NCBI RefSeq assembly: GCF_000744225.1
Contig: NZ_JQLN01000004.1
Span: 620,001-684,000, forward strand
Reading direction: 5' to 3'
Length of the DNA: 64,000 nt
From: Kitasatospora mediocidica KCTC 9733
Lineage (GTDB): Bacteria > Actinomycetota > Actinomycetes > Streptomycetales > Streptomycetaceae
The position numbers and the translations under genes are program-made. The notes under the pieces were generated by a model. The model did not search any database. It had not been told where the DNA came from and worked only from the letters and a program-made list of their open reading frames with translations. Below, piece after piece: positions 55,026-64,000 of the stretch; positions within the stretch are counted from its first letter, which is position 1; each line of letters starts with the position of its first letter.

Positions 55026-55103
55026 CACCAGCTCCTTTACGTCGCCAAAGGGAAATGAACAGGAGAGATCTTACCGGTGTCGCCCGAGGCGGCGGGCACC
55101 GGA

Positions 55104-55721
55104 TCAGCGCGCGGCGGCCGCGACGAGCTGCACGAAGTACGCGTGCACCCGGTGGTCGCCGGTCAGCTCGGGGTGGAACGAGGTGGCCAGCAGGTTCCCC
55201 TGACGGACCGCCACGATCCTGCTCTCCGCACCGTCCGCCGCGGGCAGCTCCGCGAGCACCTCGACGCCGGCGCCGACCGACTCGACCCAGGGGGCGCGGA
55301 TGAAGACGCCGTGCACCGGGTCGCCCTCCAGGCCGCGGAACTCGATCGCGGACTCGAACGACTCGTTCTGCCGGCCGAAGGCGTTGCGGCGAACCGTCAT
55401 GTCGATGCCGCCGACGGTCTGCTGGTCGTCCCGGCCGTCCAGGATCTTCTCCGCGAGCATGATCATGCCCGCGCAGGAGCCGTAGACCGGCATCCCGGCG
55501 GCCACCCGCTCGCGCAGCGGCGCCATCATGCCGAAGGCCAGCGCGAGGTTGGACATGGTGGTCGACTCGCCCCCGGGTATCACCAGGGCGTCGACCTCCG
55601 CCAGCTCCTCGGGACGACGCACCGGGCGGGCGAGGGCGTCCGCCTCGGCGAGCGCGACCAGGTGCTCGCGGACGTCGCCCTGCAGGGCCAGGACGCCGAT
55701 GACGGGGGTGCTGCTGGACAC
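55104..55721 (-). CDS. pdxT: Pyridoxal 5'-phosphate synthase glutaminase subunit
   Basis: Supplies ammonia to PdxS for vitamin B6 synthesis. The 205-residue class I amidotransferase has [20 protein letters not shown], the nucleophile cysteine in YGSCAGMI and the His/Glu pair near the end ([10 protein letters not shown]). The GTG at 55721 is the family start, with AAGG 8 bases upstream. A strong hairpin lies between it and pdxS. Confidence 0.96.
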   Translation of the reverse strand: MSSSTPVIGVLALQGDVREHLVALAEADALARPVRRPEELAEVDALVIPGGESTTMSNLALAFGMMAPLRERVAAGMPVYGSCAGMIMLAEKILDGRDDQQTVGGIDMTVRRNAFGRQNESFESAIEFRGLEGDPVHGVFIRAPWVESVGAGVEVLAELPAADGAESRIVAVRQGNLLATSFHPELTGDHRVHAYFVQLVAAAAR

Positions 55722-55762
55722 GGTGACTACCTTCTTCGCAGGATCTGATCCAGGGGGGACGC

Positions 55763-55805
55763 ACAACGGTCCGCCGCGCCGAACTGCCGCGCGGCGGACC
55801 GTTGT
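55763..55805 (-). terminator. Hairpin between pdxS and pdxT
   Basis: ACAACGGTCCGCCGCGC (55763-55779) pairs perfectly with GCGCGGCGGACCGTTGT (55789-55805) over a 9-base loop. It lies just after the pdxS stop and before pdxT, so it can reduce pdxT expression relative to pdxS. Confidence 0.75.
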
Positions 55806-55812
55806 TACGTGA

Positions 55813-56727
55813 CTACCAACCGCGGTTGGCGTACCGCTCGGACTCGGGCAGGGTGTCGCAGTTGATGCCGACCATGGCCTCGCCCAGACCGCGCGAGACA
55901 TCCGCGATGACCTTGGGGTCGTCGAAGAAGGTGGTGGCCTTCACGACGGCGGCGGCGCGCTTGGCCGGGTCGCCGGACTTGAAGATTCCGGAGCCCACGA
56001 AGACGCCCTCGGCACCGAGCTGCATCATCAGCGCGGCGTCGGCCGGGGTGGCCACACCACCGGCGGAGAACAGCACGACCGGGAGCTTGCCCAGCTGCGC
56101 GACCTCCTTGACCAGCTCGTAGGGGGCCTGCAGGTTCTTCGCCGCGACGTAGAGCTCGTTCTCGTCGAGGGTGGCCAGGCGGCGGATGTCGCCGTTGATC
56201 TGGCGCATGTGGCGGACGGCCTCGACGACGTTGCCGGTGCCGGCCTCGCCCTTGGAGCGGATCATGGCCGCACCCTCGGCGATCCGGCGCAGCGCCTCGC
56301 CCAGGTTGGTGGCGCCACAGACGAAGGGGGTGGTGAACGCCCACTTGTCGGAGTGGTTGACCTCGTCGGCCGGGGTCAGCACCTCGGACTCGTCGATGTA
56401 GTCGACGCCGAGCGCCTGGAGGACCTGGGCCTCGACGAAGTGGCCGATCCGGGACTTGGCCATGACCGGGATGGAGACGGCGCTGATGATGCCGTCGATC
56501 ATGTCCGGGTCGGACATCCGGGCCACGCCGCCGTCCTTGCGGATGTCGGCGGGGACGCGCTCCAGCGCCATGACGGCGACCGCACCGGCGTCCTCGGCGA
56601 TCTTGGCCTGCTCGGCGTTGACCACATCCATGATCACACCGCCCTTGAGCTGCTCGGCCATGCCGCGCTTGACCCGGGCGGTACCGATCTGCGGCTGGTC
56701 AGCGGTGTTGACAGGGGTGGTGGACAC
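55813..56727 (-). CDS. pdxS: Pyridoxal 5'-phosphate synthase lyase subunit
   Basis: Builds PLP from ribose 5-phosphate, glyceraldehyde 3-phosphate and ammonia. The 304-residue TIM barrel has [14 protein letters not shown], the lysine-bearing [13 protein letters not shown], the phosphate loops [11 protein letters not shown] and [14 protein letters not shown], and [12 protein letters not shown] at 56727 is preferred, with GAGG 6 bases upstream; the GTG four codons earlier lacks spacing. First gene of pdxST. Confidence 0.97.
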   Translation of the reverse strand: MSTTPVNTADQPQIGTARVKRGMAEQLKGGVIMDVVNAEQAKIAEDAGAVAVMALERVPADIRKDGGVARMSDPDMIDGIISAVSIPVMAKSRIGHFVEAQVLQALGVDYIDESEVLTPADEVNHSDKWAFTTPFVCGATNLGEALRRIAEGAAMIRSKGEAGTGNVVEAVRHMRQINGDIRRLATLDENELYVAAKNLQAPYELVKEVAQLGKLPVVLFSAGGVATPADAALMMQLGAEGVFVGSGIFKSGDPAKRAAAVVKATTFFDDPKVIADVSRGLGEAMVGINCDTLPESERYANRGW

Positions 56728-56844
56728 GTAGGACCTCACTCGAAGACGTACCAGTGCTATCGCCCTATGGTAGGCCGTTCGAGCCGCAGATTGGTGCGCC
56801 TCTCAGTCCATTCTGACCGCGCGGATACGACAAAGCGGCTGGAA

Positions 56845-57399
56845 CTACGCAGGCGAACCCTGCGGATTCAGCGCGGCGGGCGGCTCGTCGTCCATCTCGA
56901 AGGCGAGCGGGAACGGCGCCTTGCCGGCCAGCCGGAAGTACCTGACCAGTCGGTGCAGCCGCACGGCGCGGGCCGCCCGGACGGCGTCGTTGTGGAACCG
57001 CCGGGCCATCGAGACCCGCCGCACCGCCGAGGTCAGATCGCTCAGCGCCTCCTCGCCACCGGGCGCCGCGCGCAGTTCCTCGACCTGCTCGGGCGCGGCG
57101 AAGACCGCCCGCAGTGCCTGGCTCAACTCGCTCTCGGCCACCTCACGCTGCTCCTCGTCGGCCTGCCGGGCCGCGTGCGAGGCCTGGTAGAGGAGGATCG
57201 AGGCGGCCGGGTCGAGCAGCGTGGAGGTCGCCAGCTCCTGCGCCACCGAGGCCCGGCGCAGCAGCTGGGCGTCGAGCCCGGCCCGCGCGGCGTCGATCCG
57301 GGCGTGCAGCCGGTCGAGCCGGCCGGCCGTCCAACTCAGGTAGACGGCGAACAACACCACGGCAACAGCGGCCCAGATCCAGGTAGTCACGGGGGGCAA
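56845..57399 (-). CDS. LemA-like membrane protein
   Basis: 184 residues. One N-terminal membrane helix (TTWIWAAVAVVLFAVYLSW) is followed by LemA-type helices: LHARIDAARAGLDAQLLRRASVAQELA and MARRFHNDAVRAARAVR. LemA proteins have an exposed helical bundle; function is unclear. The start is a TTG at 57399, or a GTG three codons later that fits the membrane helix equally well; neither has a clear ribosome site. It lies downstream of the mannosyltransferase gene. Confidence 0.82.
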   Translation of the reverse strand: MPPVTTWIWAAVAVVLFAVYLSWTAGRLDRLHARIDAARAGLDAQLLRRASVAQELATSTLLDPAASILLYQASHAARQADEEQREVAESELSQALRAVFAAPEQVEELRAAPGGEEALSDLTSAVRRVSMARRFHNDAVRAARAVRLHRLVRYFRLAGKAPFPLAFEMDDEPPAALNPQGSPA

Positions 57400-57454
57400 C
57401 GCTACCGTCCCGGCCCGACGTGACCAGGATCACGCCGGGCCCGGCGCCCGGGAC

Positions 57455-58618
57455 TCAGGGCCGCGGCAGACCCAACCGCTCGCGCCAGCTGATCCGCTGC
57501 TCGTCCTCGTGCACGCCGGCCGCGCCGTCGGCGACCGTCTCGTAGACCGCCAGGATGTCCGTCCCCACCGTCTTCCAGTCGAAGCGCTGGACGTGCCGCG
57601 AGGCCGCGACGCGCAGCTCGGCCAGCCGCTGCGGGTCGCCGAGCAGCCGGATCGCCGCCTCGGCCAGCGCGTCGGCGTTCTCGACCGGGAACAGCTCGCC
57701 GGCCCGGCCGCCGTCCAGCACCTGCGCGAACGCGTCCAGGTCGCTGGCCAGCACCGGCGCCGCCGCCGACATCGCCTCCACCAGGATGATCCCGAAGCTC
57801 TCGCCACCGGTGTTGGGCGCCACGTAGAGGTCGACGCTGCGCAGCAGCCGCGCCTTCTCCTCGTCGCTGACCATGCCGAGGAACTCGATCCTGGCCCGGA
57901 CTTCCGGGGCCAGGCCCGCGACGGCCTCCTCCTCGTCGCCCTTGCCGGCCACCAGCAGTCGCACGTCCGGCCGGGCGGCCAGGATCGCGGGGAGCGCGGC
58001 CAGCAGTGTGGGCAGGCCCTTGCGCGGCTCGTTGATCCGGCCGATGAAGCCGATGGTGGCGCCGGTCCAGCGCGGGTCGGGCAGGGCGTCGGCGAAGAAC
58101 GAGACGTCCACGCCGTTGGGGATCACCACCGCGTCGCCGCCGAGGTGCTCGACCAGGGTGCGGCGGGCGTACTCGCTGACCGCGATCCGGGCGCGGATCT
58201 TCTCCAGGCCCGGCTGCAGGATCGGCGAGGCCGCGATCATCGCCCGCGAGCGCGGGTTGGAGGTGTGGAAGGTCGCCACCATCGGTCCGGTCGCCGACCA
58301 CGCGGCCAGTATCGACAGGCTCGGCGAGGTCGGCTCGTGGACGTGCAGGATGTCGAAGTTGCCGTCGTGCAGCCAGCGCCGCACCCGGGCCGCGGAGAGG
58401 ATGCCGAAGCTGAGGCGCGCCACCGAGCCGTTGTACGGCACGGCCACCGCGCGGCCGGCCGAGACCACGTAGGGCGGCAGGCCCGACTCGTCGTCGGCCG
58501 GGGCGAGCACCGAGACCTCGTGCCCCAGCCCGATCAGGTGCTCGGCGAGGTCACGGATGTGGAACTGCACCCCGCCGGGGACGTCCCAGTCGTACGGGCA
58601 GACGATACCGATCTTCAC
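57455..58618 (-). CDS. pimA: Phosphatidylinositol mannosyltransferase-like GT4 enzyme
   Basis: Cytoplasmic GT-B glycosyltransferase, probably adding the first mannose to phosphatidylinositol. The 387-residue protein has an N-terminal CPYDWDVPGGVQFHIRDLAEHL with the donor-loop glycines, HVHEPTSPSLS, GFIGRINEPRKGLPTLL and the C-terminal E-x7-E motif GGESFGIILVEA. Next to the acyltransferase and CDP-alcohol transferase genes, as in the mycobacterial PIM cluster. The specificity is inferred from this context. Confidence 0.9.
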   Translation of the reverse strand: MKIGIVCPYDWDVPGGVQFHIRDLAEHLIGLGHEVSVLAPADDESGLPPYVVSAGRAVAVPYNGSVARLSFGILSAARVRRWLHDGNFDILHVHEPTSPSLSILAAWSATGPMVATFHTSNPRSRAMIAASPILQPGLEKIRARIAVSEYARRTLVEHLGGDAVVIPNGVDVSFFADALPDPRWTGATIGFIGRINEPRKGLPTLLAALPAILAARPDVRLLVAGKGDEEEAVAGLAPEVRARIEFLGMVSDEEKARLLRSVDLYVAPNTGGESFGIILVEAMSAAAPVLASDLDAFAQVLDGGRAGELFPVENADALAEAAIRLLGDPQRLAELRVAASRHVQRFDWKTVGTDILAVYETVADGAAGVHEDEQRISWRERLGLPRP

Positions 58619-58648
58619 GTGTTTCCCCTCCGGGTCGTCGGACCGCGC

Positions 58649-59602
58649 TCAGGCACGAGGAGTCGGCTCGGCCGACTTTTCGTTCGCTTCGTGCTTCGGG
58701 CGCGCCGACCGGGCCGACGGAAGGTCCGCGAGCCAGTAGCGCTGCAGCATGTGCCAGTCCTGCGGGTGCTGCCGGATCCCCTCGGCCCAGATGTCCGCCA
58801 GGGTCTGCGTCATCGCCTGCGTCACCGCGTGCCGGTCCTCCCCCGCCGGGGGCTCCACCGGCGGGTGGATGGTGCCGCGCATCACCCGGCCGTCGTACCA
58901 GAGGGTGACCGGCAGCAGCGCCGCGCCCGTGCGCTGCGCCAGCATGGCGGGCCCGGCCGGCATCTTGGCGGCCTCACCGAAGAAGGTCACCGGCACGCCG
59001 GCCTCCGACAGATCGCGGTCGCCGACCAGGCAGACCAGCTGCCCGGCCCGCAGCCGGCGGGCCAGCGTGCCGATCACCGAGACGCCGCCGCCGGTCAGCG
59101 CCAGCACCTCCATGCCCAGGCCCTCGCGATAGGCGACGAAGCGGTCGAAGAGCGACTCGGGCTTCAGCCGCTCGGCGACGGTGGTGAAGGTGAAGCCGAG
59201 ATGGCGGACCACCCAGGCCCCGGCCAGGTCCCAGTTGCCCATGTGCGGCAGCGCCACGAGCGCGCCCCGGCCGGACTCCATCGCCGCGACCAGATGCTCG
59301 ATGCCGTCCACCTGCACCCGGTCGGCGATCGTGCGGTCGTTCCAGGTCGGCAGCCGGAACGACTCCATCCAGTAGCGCAGGTAGGAGCGCATCCCGGCCC
59401 GCGAGAGCTCGCGCAGCTGGGCGGGCGTGTCCTGCGGGCGGACCCGGCCCAGGTTCGCCTGGAGCTGGCGCACCCCCTTGCCCTCCTTGCGCCAGACCGC
59501 GTCCGCGATCCGGTTGCCCAGAGCGCGCGCCACCGGCTCCGGCAGGAGCTTCACGGTGGCCCACCCCGCCGCGTACCCGCTGTCGACCAGTTTCTCCCGC
59601 AT
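58649..59602 (-). CDS. Phosphatidylinositol mannoside acyltransferase
   Basis: 317-residue lipid A acyltransferase-family (LpxL/HtrB-like) protein that, by context, acylates PIM1. The catalytic H-x4-D is His120-Met-Gly-Asn-Trp-Asp125. The second block has GDRDLSEAGVPVTFFG. No signal peptide, so it sits on the inner membrane face. It lies between the CDP-alcohol transferase and the mannosyltransferase, all closely spaced. Confidence 0.92.
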   Translation of the reverse strand: MREKLVDSGYAAGWATVKLLPEPVARALGNRIADAVWRKEGKGVRQLQANLGRVRPQDTPAQLRELSRAGMRSYLRYWMESFRLPTWNDRTIADRVQVDGIEHLVAAMESGRGALVALPHMGNWDLAGAWVVRHLGFTFTTVAERLKPESLFDRFVAYREGLGMEVLALTGGGVSVIGTLARRLRAGQLVCLVGDRDLSEAGVPVTFFGEAAKMPAGPAMLAQRTGAALLPVTLWYDGRVMRGTIHPPVEPPAGEDRHAVTQAMTQTLADIWAEGIRQHPQDWHMLQRYWLADLPSARSARPKHEANEKSAEPTPRA

Positions 59603-59615
59603 CGCTTCCCCGCCC

Positions 59616-60263
59616 TCAGCTCTCCGACGCCACGGCGGCGGCCTCGAAGGCCTCCCGACGCACCGTCAGCATCCGCTGCAGCACCGTGATGACGCTGCCC
59701 ACCGCCACCAGCCACAGCGCCACCGGCAGCAACCACTCGACGTACGGCACCCCGAAGGTGTGCAGACCCGCGATACCGGCCGCCACCAGGGTGATCACGA
59801 GCCGCTCGGCCCGCTCCACCAGCCCGGAGACGTTGCACGGCAGGCCCAGGCTCTCCGCCCGCGCCTTGGTGTACGAGACCACCTGGCCGCTCGCCAGGCA
59901 GAGCACCGCCATCGCGCACAGCAGGTCGTTGTTCCCGTGCCCGGCGTACCAGAGCGCGATACCGCCGAAGACCGCCGAGTCGGCGACCCGGTCCAGCGTG
60001 GAGTCCAGGAAGGCCCCCCACTTGCTGGACCGCCCGGACTGGCGGGCCATGTTGCCGTCGACCAGGTCCGAGAAGATGAAGAGGGTGATCGTGATGGTGC
60101 CCCAGAAGAACTCGCCCCGGGGGAAGAACACCAGGGCGCCGGCCACCGAGCCGGCCGTACCGACCAGGGTCACCGCGTCCGGGCTGACGCCCCAGCGCAG
60201 CAGGAGGGCGGCGAACGGGGTCAGGACACGTGTGAAGAAGGCACGCGCGTATTTGTTGAGCAT
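59616..60263 (-). CDS. pgsA: CDP-alcohol phosphatidyltransferase (phosphatidylinositol phosphate synthase-like)
   Basis: Makes the phosphoinositol lipid used for PIMs. The 215-residue membrane protein has about six helices and the full family motif: Asp66, Asp69, Gly70, Ala73-Arg74, Gly83, Asp87 and Asp91. It is first in the three-gene PIM set. The assignment to inositol phosphate rather than glycerol phosphate rests on this neighbourhood. Confidence 0.92.
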   Translation of the reverse strand: MLNKYARAFFTRVLTPFAALLLRWGVSPDAVTLVGTAGSVAGALVFFPRGEFFWGTITITLFIFSDLVDGNMARQSGRSSKWGAFLDSTLDRVADSAVFGGIALWYAGHGNNDLLCAMAVLCLASGQVVSYTKARAESLGLPCNVSGLVERAERLVITLVAAGIAGLHTFGVPYVEWLLPVALWLVAVGSVITVLQRMLTVRREAFEAAAVASES

Positions 60264-60413
60264 GGCCTTCCGGACCGCTCCGATCTCACCTGGTGTTCAC
60301 CGGCGGCCGAGAGCGGCGCCGGGCGGCCGAGCGGATCAGCCCACCCGGCTCACCCATGGTATCGAGCCGATTCACCTGCCTTCGACGCCCACGCCCGTCC
60401 GGGCCCCGACGGG

Positions 60414-60809
60414 CTACCCGCGGGGCGGCAGCGCGCAGGCCGGGGTCCCGCCGGGCATCCGCTCACGGTTCCTCGCGATCAGCCGGTAGACCGCGGCCGC
60501 GACCGGACGCACCGGTCCGAGCGCCAGCACCGCCCCCAGATACGCGGACACCCCGCCGGAGCGCATCAGCAGCCGCGCCACCGCCTGCGCACCGCCGTAC
60601 ACCGCGCCGGTCGGGGTCACCCAGAGCACCTCGAACTCGGCCCGCTCCCGGGTCACCCCGAACTCCGCCAGCTCGGTGAACTGGAACGGCTGCGCCGTCC
60701 ACCCCCCGGAGGCCAGCGTCTGCCGCAGGTACTTCTCGGCCCACCGGACGCAGGAGGTGCAGAAAGCACAGTCCCCGTCATAGATCAGCACAGGATCATT
60801 GGCACTCAT
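60414..60809 (-). CDS. DCC family thiol-disulfide oxidoreductase-like protein (DUF393)
   Basis: 131 residues with the YDGDCAFCTSCVRW motif at about 10-23 (Cys14, Cys17 and Cys20) that gives the family its name. The rest has the short thioredoxin-like pattern and ends with a hydrophobic RPVAAAVYRLIARN stretch. Role is unknown. ATG at 60809 is preferred because the frame upstream reads as Arg/Leu noise. It is divergent from the 549-residue membrane protein gene. The 150 bases toward pgsA hold no further gene. Confidence 0.82.
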   Translation of the reverse strand: MSANDPVLIYDGDCAFCTSCVRWAEKYLRQTLASGGWTAQPFQFTELAEFGVTRERAEFEVLWVTPTGAVYGGAQAVARLLMRSGGVSAYLGAVLALGPVRPVAAAVYRLIARNRERMPGGTPACALPPRG

Positions 60810-60977
60810 GACACCGATCCTGCCGCATCGGGATCGAAGCGCCCACATCCGGGGAAGCATGTCGGCAGTGCCGGGCCCGTCCTGGCTGGTGACGGCACTT
60901 CAGACGATCATCGGCGGGACGGTACCGCGGCGCGATAGCCTGCCGTTGACCACACAAGGGGAGGAGGGGTGGCCGCC

Positions 60978-62627
60978 ATGAACAAGCTGGACATGACCCC
61001 GGGTGCGCAGATACCCCGTACGGACGCCGGCCCACAGACGGCGGTCACCCAGGCTCTCTCGTCGGTCGCCTACCGCGACGGCGACCCGGACGCCTTCGCC
61101 AAAGCCGCCCAGCCCGATCTCACGCTGAAGCACGGGCGGTTCAGCCTCTTCCGACCCAACCTCGGCGAGGCCTTCAGCAAGGCCGTGATCGCCCGCACGC
61201 TGGGCGCCTCGCGCAAACCACTGGTGCCGTCCTTCGGCACCGACCCCCGGATGGTCGTCGAACACTGCCTGGCGGCGGAGGAGGTCCGGACCGCCCGGGA
61301 CCGCAAGCTCACCCTGGTGACGCTGCTCACCGGGCTGCTCTTCCTGCCCGGCGCACTGGTCTGGCTCGGCACCTTCCAGCTGCGGATCATGATGGGCAAG
61401 AGCAGCCCCGCCCGGGAGAAGACCTACGGCGCCGCGATCCTGCTGCTGCCGCTGGCTCTGGCCGTACTGCTCGCGCTGCGCCCGCCGTTCACCGGGCCGC
61501 TCTCCGTCTACGCCCGCGTGGTGCTGCTGGTCCCGGTGGCCGGCTGGTACTGGGCGCGGCAGATCTGTCTGGCCACCACCAAGGACCTGCGGGCCCGTTG
61601 GGCCGGGCTGATCGACGGCAACGTGCTGGCCGCCGTGCTGCCGACCGCCGTCCCGCGCGACGACAAGGACGCCAAGGCCGAGCTGCTGAAGAAGCAGCTG
61701 ACCCGGCTCTCCATGGAGCAGGACACCAACGTCCTGCACTACGCGGGCGTCAACGGGATACTCGGTCTCGGCAAGCACTGGGGCTCCTGGGACGTCGCCG
61801 GGGACCTCTACCCCGCCGAGGGCCACCAGGACTTCCGCACCTTCCACGCCTGGGACCTGATCAAGAAGATCACCGACCAGCTGAACGGCCTCGGCCGCAG
61901 CGACGTCGGCAACGGCGGCATCCCGCACTCCTCCGTCCAGCAGTGGGTGATCTCCGAAGTCGGCGCCGGCGCCGCCGAGATCGCCCGCCCGGAGGGCCCG
62001 GAGATGGACGGCCCGCGGATGCGCGACCACGCGGTGGCCGACATCGCCAACCGCCAGACCTTCGGCGCGGCCGGTCTGCGGCACTACCTGGGCACCCAGT
62101 TCGTGCTGAACAACGGCAAGTTGATCGTCAGCCTGATGGTCACCGTGACGATCCTGGGCAACACCCTGCGGATCTCGGTGACCGGCTACACGCTGGGCCC
62201 GGTGCAGGGCACCTTCCACGACAAGCCCAAGCCCAAGGAGATCACCCGGCCCAAGTCGGGCAAGTTCTGGGTGGAGGAGACCGTCCAGCTGCCGCTGATC
62301 GACAACGACGAGGTGGTCCGCCAGGCGGTCCGTGCGCCCTTCATGAAGGCGCCCGCGCTGCTCAACTGGCTCGGCGGCACGCTCCCCCTGCCGGAGCCGT
62401 TCGGCCTGCGCACCGCCTGGGCCACGGCCCCGTGGAACAGCCGGTTCATGACGGACGACTCGACGAGGATCGCCACCCCGGTGATGAGCGCGGTGCTCGC
62501 GGCCACCATCGAGTTCCTGCGCGACCACGACATCGACACCGACCGGTTCAGCAACCGCTCGATGATCCTGAAGTCCGAACTGCAGAGCGTGCGCCCCTTC
62601 AAGGCCGACGCCTACGACGCCGACTGA
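60978..62627 (+). CDS. Unrecognised large membrane protein
   Basis: 549 residues with no family I can name. An N-terminal soluble region of about 100 residues is followed by two hydrophobic segments at about 110-135 and 148-168 and one near 175-195. A large soluble domain then has GLGKHWGSWDVAGDLYP and HYLGTQFVLNNGKLIVSLMV, and a C-terminal helical part has FNRSMILKSEL-like features (actual ending FSNRSMILKSEL). GAGGAGGGG lies 9 bases before the ATG; a GTG at 60969 is too close to it. It stands alone, divergent from the DCC protein, converging with the HIT gene. Confidence 0.82.
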   Translation: MNKLDMTPGAQIPRTDAGPQTAVTQALSSVAYRDGDPDAFAKAAQPDLTLKHGRFSLFRPNLGEAFSKAVIARTLGASRKPLVPSFGTDPRMVVEHCLAAEEVRTARDRKLTLVTLLTGLLFLPGALVWLGTFQLRIMMGKSSPAREKTYGAAILLLPLALAVLLALRPPFTGPLSVYARVVLLVPVAGWYWARQICLATTKDLRARWAGLIDGNVLAAVLPTAVPRDDKDAKAELLKKQLTRLSMEQDTNVLHYAGVNGILGLGKHWGSWDVAGDLYPAEGHQDFRTFHAWDLIKKITDQLNGLGRSDVGNGGIPHSSVQQWVISEVGAGAAEIARPEGPEMDGPRMRDHAVADIANRQTFGAAGLRHYLGTQFVLNNGKLIVSLMVTVTILGNTLRISVTGYTLGPVQGTFHDKPKPKEITRPKSGKFWVEETVQLPLIDNDEVVRQAVRAPFMKAPALLNWLGGTLPLPEPFGLRTAWATAPWNSRFMTDDSTRIATPVMSAVLAATIEFLRDHDIDTDRFSNRSMILKSELQSVRPFKADAYDAD

Positions 62628-62645
62628 CCGGATCGAGCACGACAA

Positions 62646-62672
62646 GGGCCCCGCCGGAATCCGGCGGGGCCC
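62646..62672. terminator. Bidirectional terminator
   Basis: GGGCCCCGCCGG-AAT-CCGGCGGGGCCC, a 12-base perfect stem between the converging membrane-protein and HIT genes. Confidence 0.85.
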
Positions 62673-62686
62673 CCGTGCTGCCCGGC

Positions 62687-63235
62687 TCAGTCCTGCGGCC
62701 AGGCCTCGGCCAGCATCTTGCGGGTGTCCGCGAGCAGCTGCGGCAGCACCTTCGTGTGGCCGACCACCGGCATGAAGTTGGTGTCGCCGCCCCAGCGCGG
62801 CACCACGTGCTGGTGCAGGTGCGCGGCGATCCCGGCACCGGCCGCCTCGCCCTGGTTCATCCCGATGTTGAAGCCGTGCGCCCCGGAGGCGGCCCGCAGC
62901 GCGGTCATCGCCTGCTTGGTGAGAGTGGCGAGTTCGGCCGTCTCGGGCTCGGTGAGCTCGGTGTAGTCGGGCACGTGCCGGTACGGGACGACCATGAGGT
63001 GGCCGCCGTTGTACGGGTACAGGTTGAGCACCGCGAAGACGTGCTCCCCGCGCCGGACGACCAGCCCGTCCTCGTCGCTCAGCGACGGGATCGAGCAGAA
63101 CGGACACCCGTCACCGGGGGCAGGCCCGGTGGGCTTGTTCTCGCCCTGGATGTAGGCCATCCGATGGGGCGTCCACAGGCGCCTGAAGCCGTCCGGCTCC
63201 CCCACGCCCCGCTGCAGTTCCGGCTCACTCGTCAT
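62687..63235 (-). CDS. HIT family hydrolase or phosphorylase
   Basis: 182-residue histidine-triad protein acting on a nucleotide such as Ap4A. The active-site motif AAHLHQHVVPRW is at about 138-149. A CPFCSI motif with CPFC at about residue 45 may bind zinc. The substrate is not determinable. Start uncertain: ATG at 63235 or 63247, with no clear ribosome site for either, so a leaderless or weakly translated mRNA is possible. Next to thrS, as in mycobacteria. Confidence 0.9.
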   Translation of the reverse strand: MTSEPELQRGVGEPDGFRRLWTPHRMAYIQGENKPTGPAPGDGCPFCSIPSLSDEDGLVVRRGEHVFAVLNLYPYNGGHLMVVPYRHVPDYTELTEPETAELATLTKQAMTALRAASGAHGFNIGMNQGEAAGAGIAAHLHQHVVPRWGGDTNFMPVVGHTKVLPQLLADTRKMLAEAWPQD

Positions 63236-63273
63236 GGTGATCAGCATATTCGGAGCGGGCCCCGGAGAAACCA

Positions 63274-63306
63274 GTGCGGGGCAGACTCGTCGAGTCCGCC
63301 CCGCAC
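63274..63306 (-). terminator. thrS terminator
   Basis: GTGCGGGGC (63274-63282) pairs with GCCCCGCAC (63298-63306), with an inner GACTC/GAGTC stem. It lies 12 bases after the thrS stop on the minus strand. Confidence 0.8.
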
Positions 63307-63317
63307 CGATCGTTCGG

Positions 63318-64000
63318 TCAGACCTGGATCCGGCGCTCCACCGCGTCGACGATCTCGGCGATCGCCTCGTCACGCGAGACGCCGTTCTTCTGCTCGCCGT
63401 TGCGGTAGCGGAACGACACCGCGCCCGCTTCGACGTCGTCGTTGCCGGCGATCAGCATGAACGGAACCTTGCTCTTCTGAGCGTTCCTGATCTTCTTCTG
63501 CATCCGCTCGTCCGAGGCGTCCACCTCGACCCGGATCCCACGCTTCTTCAGCTCGGCCGCGACCTCCTGGAGGTACGGCACGTGCTCGTCGGTGATCGGG
63601 ATCCCGACGACGGTGACCGGCGCGAGCCACGGCGGCATGGCGCCGGCGTAGTGCTCCAGGAGCACCGCGAAGAACCGCTCGATCGAGCCGAACAGCGCGC
63701 GGTGGATCATCACCGGGCGCTGGCGGTTGCCGTCCGCACCCTGGAACTCCAGCTCGAAGCGCTGCGGCAGCTGGAAGTCGACCTGGATGGTCGACATCTG
63801 CCAGGTGCGCCCGATGGCGTCCCGGGCCTGCACCGAGATCTTCGGACCGTAGAAGGCCGCGCCCTCCGGGTCCATGGTGAGCTCCAGGCCCTGCTTCTCG
63901 GCCGCGTCGGCCAGCGCCTGGGTGGCCTCGGCCCAGTCCTCGTCCGAGCCGACCGACTTGTTCGGGTCCCGGGTGGAGAGCTCCAGGTAGAAGTCGTTCA
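63318..64000 (-). CDS. thrS: Threonyl-tRNA synthetase, 3' part
   Basis: Partial gene: the frame continues past the right edge, so the N-terminal TGS and editing domains and most of the core are missing here. The visible 227 codons hold the end of the catalytic core ([56 protein letters not shown] with motif 3) and the anticodon-binding domain. The stop is at 63318-63320. Upstream of the HIT gene with a terminator between. Confidence 0.96.
   Translation of the reverse strand, partial: NDFYLELSTRDPNKSVGSDEDWAEATQALADAAEKQGLELTMDPEGAAFYGPKISVQARDAIGRTWQMSTIQVDFQLPQRFELEFQGADGNRQRPVMIHRALFGSIERFFAVLLEHYAGAMPPWLAPVTVVGIPITDEHVPYLQEVAAELKKRGIRVEVDASDERMQKKIRNAQKSKVPFMLIAGNDDVEAGAVSFRYRNGEQKNGVSRDEAIAEIVDAVERRIQV

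Overview
The window is high-G+C DNA (roughly 70 percent G+C by eye) from an actinomycete, most likely a member of the Streptomycetaceae (Streptomyces, Kitasatospora or Streptacidiphilus). The evidence is the developmental regulator BldD next to pyrR, an actinobacterial integration host factor, GTG and TTG starts, strong GC-bias shadows of genes on the opposite strand, and a gene order that, from memory, runs parallel to the S. coelicolor SCO1479-SCO1531 region. No rRNA, tRNA, insertion sequence, CRISPR array or prophage was seen. Almost everything is chromosomal core.

Region by region: (1) 30-13.1 kb, minus strand: gmk and the mihF nucleoid protein, preceded by a complete de novo pyrimidine operon read as pyrR-pyrB-pyrC-(small PH-like membrane protein)-carA-carB-pyrD(class 2)-pyrK-pyrD(class 1B)-pyrF, with a PyrR-binding RNA element in front of pyrR. 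(2) 13.4-14.0 kb, plus strand: bldD with an autoregulatory-looking operator. (3) 14.1-17.2 kb: a TesB-like thioesterase, nusB, efp and a degenerate M24 peptidase. (4) 17.3-22.0 kb: a mixed-strand, probably accessory block (flavin oxidoreductase-like protein, DUF574 methyltransferase, lipase-maturation-factor-like membrane protein, a ferredoxin divergent from soxR, an endonuclease VIII-like glycosylase). (5) 22-36 kb, minus strand: a proline-rich P-loop protein, aroQ-aroB-aroK-aroC-aroE (with one small membrane-protein gene inserted), two tandem mltG genes, ruvX, alaS, two small membrane-associated genes and rpsD. (6) 36-42 kb: rarA, ppk2, aspS, hisS and a metallo-hydrolase. (7) 42.5-44.8 kb, plus strand: a membrane-anchored cyclophilin and a DUF349 coiled-coil protein. 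(8) 44.9-56.7 kb, minus strand: relA, apt, secF-secD-yajC, ruvB-ruvA-ruvC, yebC, pdxT-pdxS. (9) 56.8-64 kb: a LemA-like protein, a phosphatidylinositol-mannoside pathway set (GT4 mannosyltransferase, acyltransferase, CDP-alcohol phosphatidyltransferase), a DCC-family thiol protein, a large unrecognised membrane protein, a HIT protein and the 3' part of thrS.

The most interesting points are these. Two mechanistically different dihydroorotate dehydrogenases sit side by side in the pyr operon. The PyrK subunit of one of them has lost the glycine-rich nucleotide-binding motif. A textbook SoxR operator lies exactly in a 19-bp promoter spacer driving a ferredoxin gene. The M24 peptidase has lost most of its metal ligands. 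There is a well-formed PyrR RNA site, and several perfect hairpins sit inside operons where they could set gene dosage.
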